Shown here one piece after another: positions 61,887 to 64,000 of a stretch of DNA of 64,000 nucleotides (position 1 is its first letter; the number at the start of each line of letters is the position of its first letter). A program made the position numbers and the translations under genes. Source of the stretch: CAWEQO01 sp963811225 (lineage in GTDB: Bacteria > Chloroflexota > Anaerolineae > Anaerolineales > Anaerolineaceae); assembly GCA_963811225.1 (NCBI GenBank), contig CAWEQO010000007.1, positions 1 through 64,000 of the forward strand, given 5' to 3'. Below the pieces are notes generated by a model. It was not told the origin of the DNA. It searched no databases and saw only the letters and a list, made by a program, of their open reading frames with translations.

Positions 61887-62858
61887 ATGAAGAGCAAGAA
61901 GCTGTACCCGATTCTGATCGCTCTGCTGCTCGTAGGTATGCTGTTGGGCGCTTGCGCCCCCAAAGCGGCTGCACCGGCTGCCGACGCAAAACCCTACATT
62001 GCGATCATTTCTAAGGGCTTCCAGCACCAGTTCTGGCAAGCAGTCAAGGCCGGGGCCGACAAAGCCGCGACGGACTTCAATGTGAGCGTGACCTTCGAAG
62101 GACCCGAGACCGAGGCCATGGTCGACAAGCAGGTTGAGATGGTTCAGGCCGCCCTGGACAAGAAACCCGCCGCCTTGTGCCTGGCCGCCCTGGACAGCAA
62201 AGCCCTGGTCCCGCAGCTTGAAAAAGCCAAGGAAATGGGCATTCCCGTGGTCGGTTTCGACTCGGGTGTCGACAGCGACATCCCGGTTGCCACCGCCGCC
62301 ACCGATAATGTCGCCGCCGCCGGCGAAGCCGCCAAGCGGATGGCCGACCTGATCGGCGATGAAGGTGAAGTTGCCGTGATCGTCCACGACCAGACCAGCC
62401 GCACCGGCATCGACCGCCGGGATGGCTTCGTCAAGGAAATGGAAACCAATCACCCCAACATTAAGATCGTCGACATCCAATACGGCGCCGGCGACCAGTT
62501 GAAATCGACCGACCTGGCGAAGTCTATCATTCTGGCTTACCCGAACCTCAAGGGCTTCTTCGGCGCGAACGAAGGCTCGATCATCGGCGTATTGAACGGC
62601 GTGAAAGAGCTCGGCAAGGAAGGTCAGATTGTGGTTATTGGCTACGACTCTGGCAAGCAGCAGTTGGATGCGATCCGCAGCGGCGCTGAAGCTGGCGCAA
62701 TCACCCAAGACCCGATCGGCATTGGCTACAAGTGCGTCGAAGCCGCCGTCAAGGCTCTGAACGGCGAAACCGTTCAGAAGAATATCGACACCGGCTTCCA
62801 CTGGTACGACAAGACCAACATCGACAGCGACCAAATCAAGCCCCTGCTGTACGAATAG
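61887..62858 (+). CDS. Sugar-binding lipoprotein of the ABC transporter
   Basis: This 323-aa periplasmic-binding-protein-type lipoprotein (LacI/RbsB family) has a signal peptide with lipobox (LLGAC, Cys about 23). The binding domains follow: PYIAIISKGFQHQFWQAVKA at the start, a VVGFDSGVDSD hinge region and IGYDSGKQQLDAIRSGAEAG. Ligand unknown; a monosaccharide is likely. AAGGAGAG precedes ATG 61887. Third gene of the import operon, in the unusual order ATPase-permease-binding protein. Confidence 0.9.
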   Translation: MKSKKLYPILIALLLVGMLLGACAPKAAAPAADAKPYIAIISKGFQHQFWQAVKAGADKAATDFNVSVTFEGPETEAMVDKQVEMVQAALDKKPAALCLAALDSKALVPQLEKAKEMGIPVVGFDSGVDSDIPVATAATDNVAAAGEAAKRMADLIGDEGEVAVIVHDQTSRTGIDRRDGFVKEMETNHPNIKIVDIQYGAGDQLKSTDLAKSIILAYPNLKGFFGANEGSIIGVLNGVKELGKEGQIVVIGYDSGKQQLDAIRSGAEAGAITQDPIGIGYKCVEAAVKALNGETVQKNIDTGFHWYDKTNIDSDQIKPLLYE

Positions 62859-62892
62859 TCCTGTCCCTCACGCTTTAGATCGTTAGCAAAGT

Positions 62893-62926
62893 AAGGGGCT
62901 GCCCATGCGGCAGCCCCTTTTCGTAA
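62893..62926 (+). terminator. Intrinsic terminator of sugar ABC operon
   Basis: Stem 62893-62903/62909-62919 with a 5-base loop (AAGGGGCTGCC pairs GGCAGCCCCTT), then TTTTCG. Confidence 0.82.
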
Positions 62927-63072
62927 AACCGATTTCAGATATTGAAGGGTGGAACGGGAGTTTGTGGTGACGTCTTGGCCGGGAGCCGAGCCCGAGATGG
63001 GACTGGGGGAAAACTCTAATCTAACGGGCCGCCTGCAAGGAGAACGAAAGAACTGAGACGGCCTCGATTCCA

Positions 63073-63100
63073 TTGACCTATATGCAAAAACTGGTATAAC
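63073..63100 (+). promoter_or_regulatory. Promoter of the response-regulator gene
   Basis: TTGACC (63073-63078), 16-base spacer, TATAAC (63095-63100) with TGG just before it (extended -10). The rest of the 62927-63217 gap shows no gene. Confidence 0.55.
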
Positions 63101-63217
63101 ATTAGTACAATTATCCTATCTGCCCAGTAAGAGAGTAAAGGCCCCTGCCCAAACCATTACAATCCCATTGACAAAGCAGTTTCATCAAGGCCTGCCAACT
63201 CCAAAGAAAGGTCCCTT

Positions 63218-63931
63218 ATGGAGAGCGGACACCCTGAGATCAAAACAAAAATTTTGATTGCCAGTGATGACCTTAAATCGGCCATGGTTTGGGCTTACAG
63301 CATCCGCAGCCTGGACGTAAAGTCTGTCACCGCGGGGATGACCGCGGAAGTCGAACAGATTTGGGCGGAAGAAAACCCCAACATGGTAATCATCGAATCA
63401 ATCAAGCGAGAATCGAACGAGTTGGACCTGTGCCGCTCGCTGCGATCACAGACGCCTGCGCCCATCCTGCTGCTCTCGAACCTTACGGGGGAAAGCTACA
63501 GCCTGGCGGCTTACGAAGCCGGGGTAGATGAGAGCATCACACTGCCCATCAGCCCGCGGCTGTTTCGGTTTAAGGTCAACGCATGGCTGCGCCGGCTGCA
63601 GGGCAGCCTCCCTTCCGTCTCGATCAGTGACGTCAAAGCCGGTGTCTTCTACCTGGACACTTACCGGCGGATCCTGCACATTCACGACCGCGAGCAAATC
63701 AAGCTGACCAACCTGGAAATGCGGCTGCTGTTCTTACTGATGCGCCATCCAAACCGAACCTTCCTTCCAGAGGCGCTGGTGGAGCGGGTTTGGGGGTATT
63801 CCGGCAACAACAGCAGTGTTCTCAAGAACGTGGTATACCGACTACGGCGGAAGATCGAGCCGGAGCCAGGCCAGCCGCGTTACCTGATCACCGACGCCGA
63901 AATGGGCTATCACTTGCGCACAGAAGATTAA
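63218..63931 (+). CDS. OmpR-family response regulator with degenerate receiver
   Basis: This 237-aa protein has a receiver-like domain (about residues 10-122) and a C-terminal winged helix (LTNLEMRLLFLLMRHPNRTF, VWGYSGNNSSVLKNVVYRLR) of the OmpR/PhoB type. The acidic pair ASDD (17-18) is kept, but the phosphoacceptor Asp is Glu60 (NMVIIES) and the conserved Lys near TLPISPR is absent. The receiver is probably not phosphorylated, so activity is set by another signal or constitutive. AAAGG precedes the ATG. No histidine kinase is in the window. Confidence 0.85.
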   Translation: MESGHPEIKTKILIASDDLKSAMVWAYSIRSLDVKSVTAGMTAEVEQIWAEENPNMVIIESIKRESNELDLCRSLRSQTPAPILLLSNLTGESYSLAAYEAGVDESITLPISPRLFRFKVNAWLRRLQGSLPSVSISDVKAGVFYLDTYRRILHIHDREQIKLTNLEMRLLFLLMRHPNRTFLPEALVERVWGYSGNNSSVLKNVVYRLRRKIEPEPGQPRYLITDAEMGYHLRTED

Positions 63932-64000
63932 GATATCATAAAATTGCGACCGGCTGCGACCCACAACCCAATCGTTATTACTTCCATAAGACCACACCCG

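Overview
The window is GC-rich bacterial DNA that most resembles Chloroflexota (class Anaerolineae). The clues are several lipoproteins with long Thr/Pro linkers after the lipobox, a T-box in front of thrS, the thrS-infC-rpmI-rplT block, a B12-dependent ribonucleotide reductase with NrdR, and tocopherol-cyclase-like and SPW-repeat proteins. The taxonomy is inferred from gene content and was not tested.

Positions 1-12640 look like an integrated mobile element that is open on the left. Its minus-strand block carries a 965-aa primase-helicase, a tyrosine recombinase, small accessory proteins (two of them paralogous) and a membrane/lipoprotein cassette. Between the primase and the cassette lies a non-coding region (about 1515-1842) with ten GTGAAC/GTTCAC hexamers and five phased 10-bp A-tract units, a good candidate for a replication or partition site. 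A divergent RHH/XRE regulator pair follows (8557-9281), then a methyltransferase-nuclease fusion with frameshifts, then a large serine recombinase (also frameshifted) whose last codons run into the 3' end of an intact tRNA-Thr(CGU). That tRNA is the probable right attachment site.

From 12700 to 37700 the sequence is mostly chromosomal housekeeping: a GT4 glycosyltransferase, DinB, an ABC exporter (ATPase plus two permeases), lipoproteins, RlmD, a c-type cytochrome, tRNA-Ser(GGA), a tocopherol-cyclase-like protein, tRNA-Val(GAC), T-box-thrS, infC-rpmI-rplT, a macrodomain protein, a SpoU methylase, DUF711, a PPIase lipoprotein, nrdR and nrdJ.

From 37700 to 42430 there is an accessory patch with two neighbouring insertion sequences (inverted repeats of 18 and 27 bp) and an AT-rich gene remnant. 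From 42430 to 64000 come methyltransferases, a DUF1801 protein, a dienelactone-hydrolase-like protein, DoxX, a zinc alcohol dehydrogenase, an ABC-2 transporter, an atypical ion channel, two nitroreductases, an SPW-repeat protein behind a structured leader, YwbE, a GH13_18 phosphorylase, a DevCA-like ABC pair, a CPBP protease, a sugar ABC transporter (ATPase-permease-binding protein) behind a LacI-type operator, and an OmpR-type regulator lacking its phosphoacceptor.

Two window-wide patterns stand out. Intergenic regions hold many unusually long near-perfect inverted repeats, including an 84-bp perfect palindrome. Seven genes carry indels that break otherwise well-conserved reading frames, which suggests sequencing indels, gene decay, or both.
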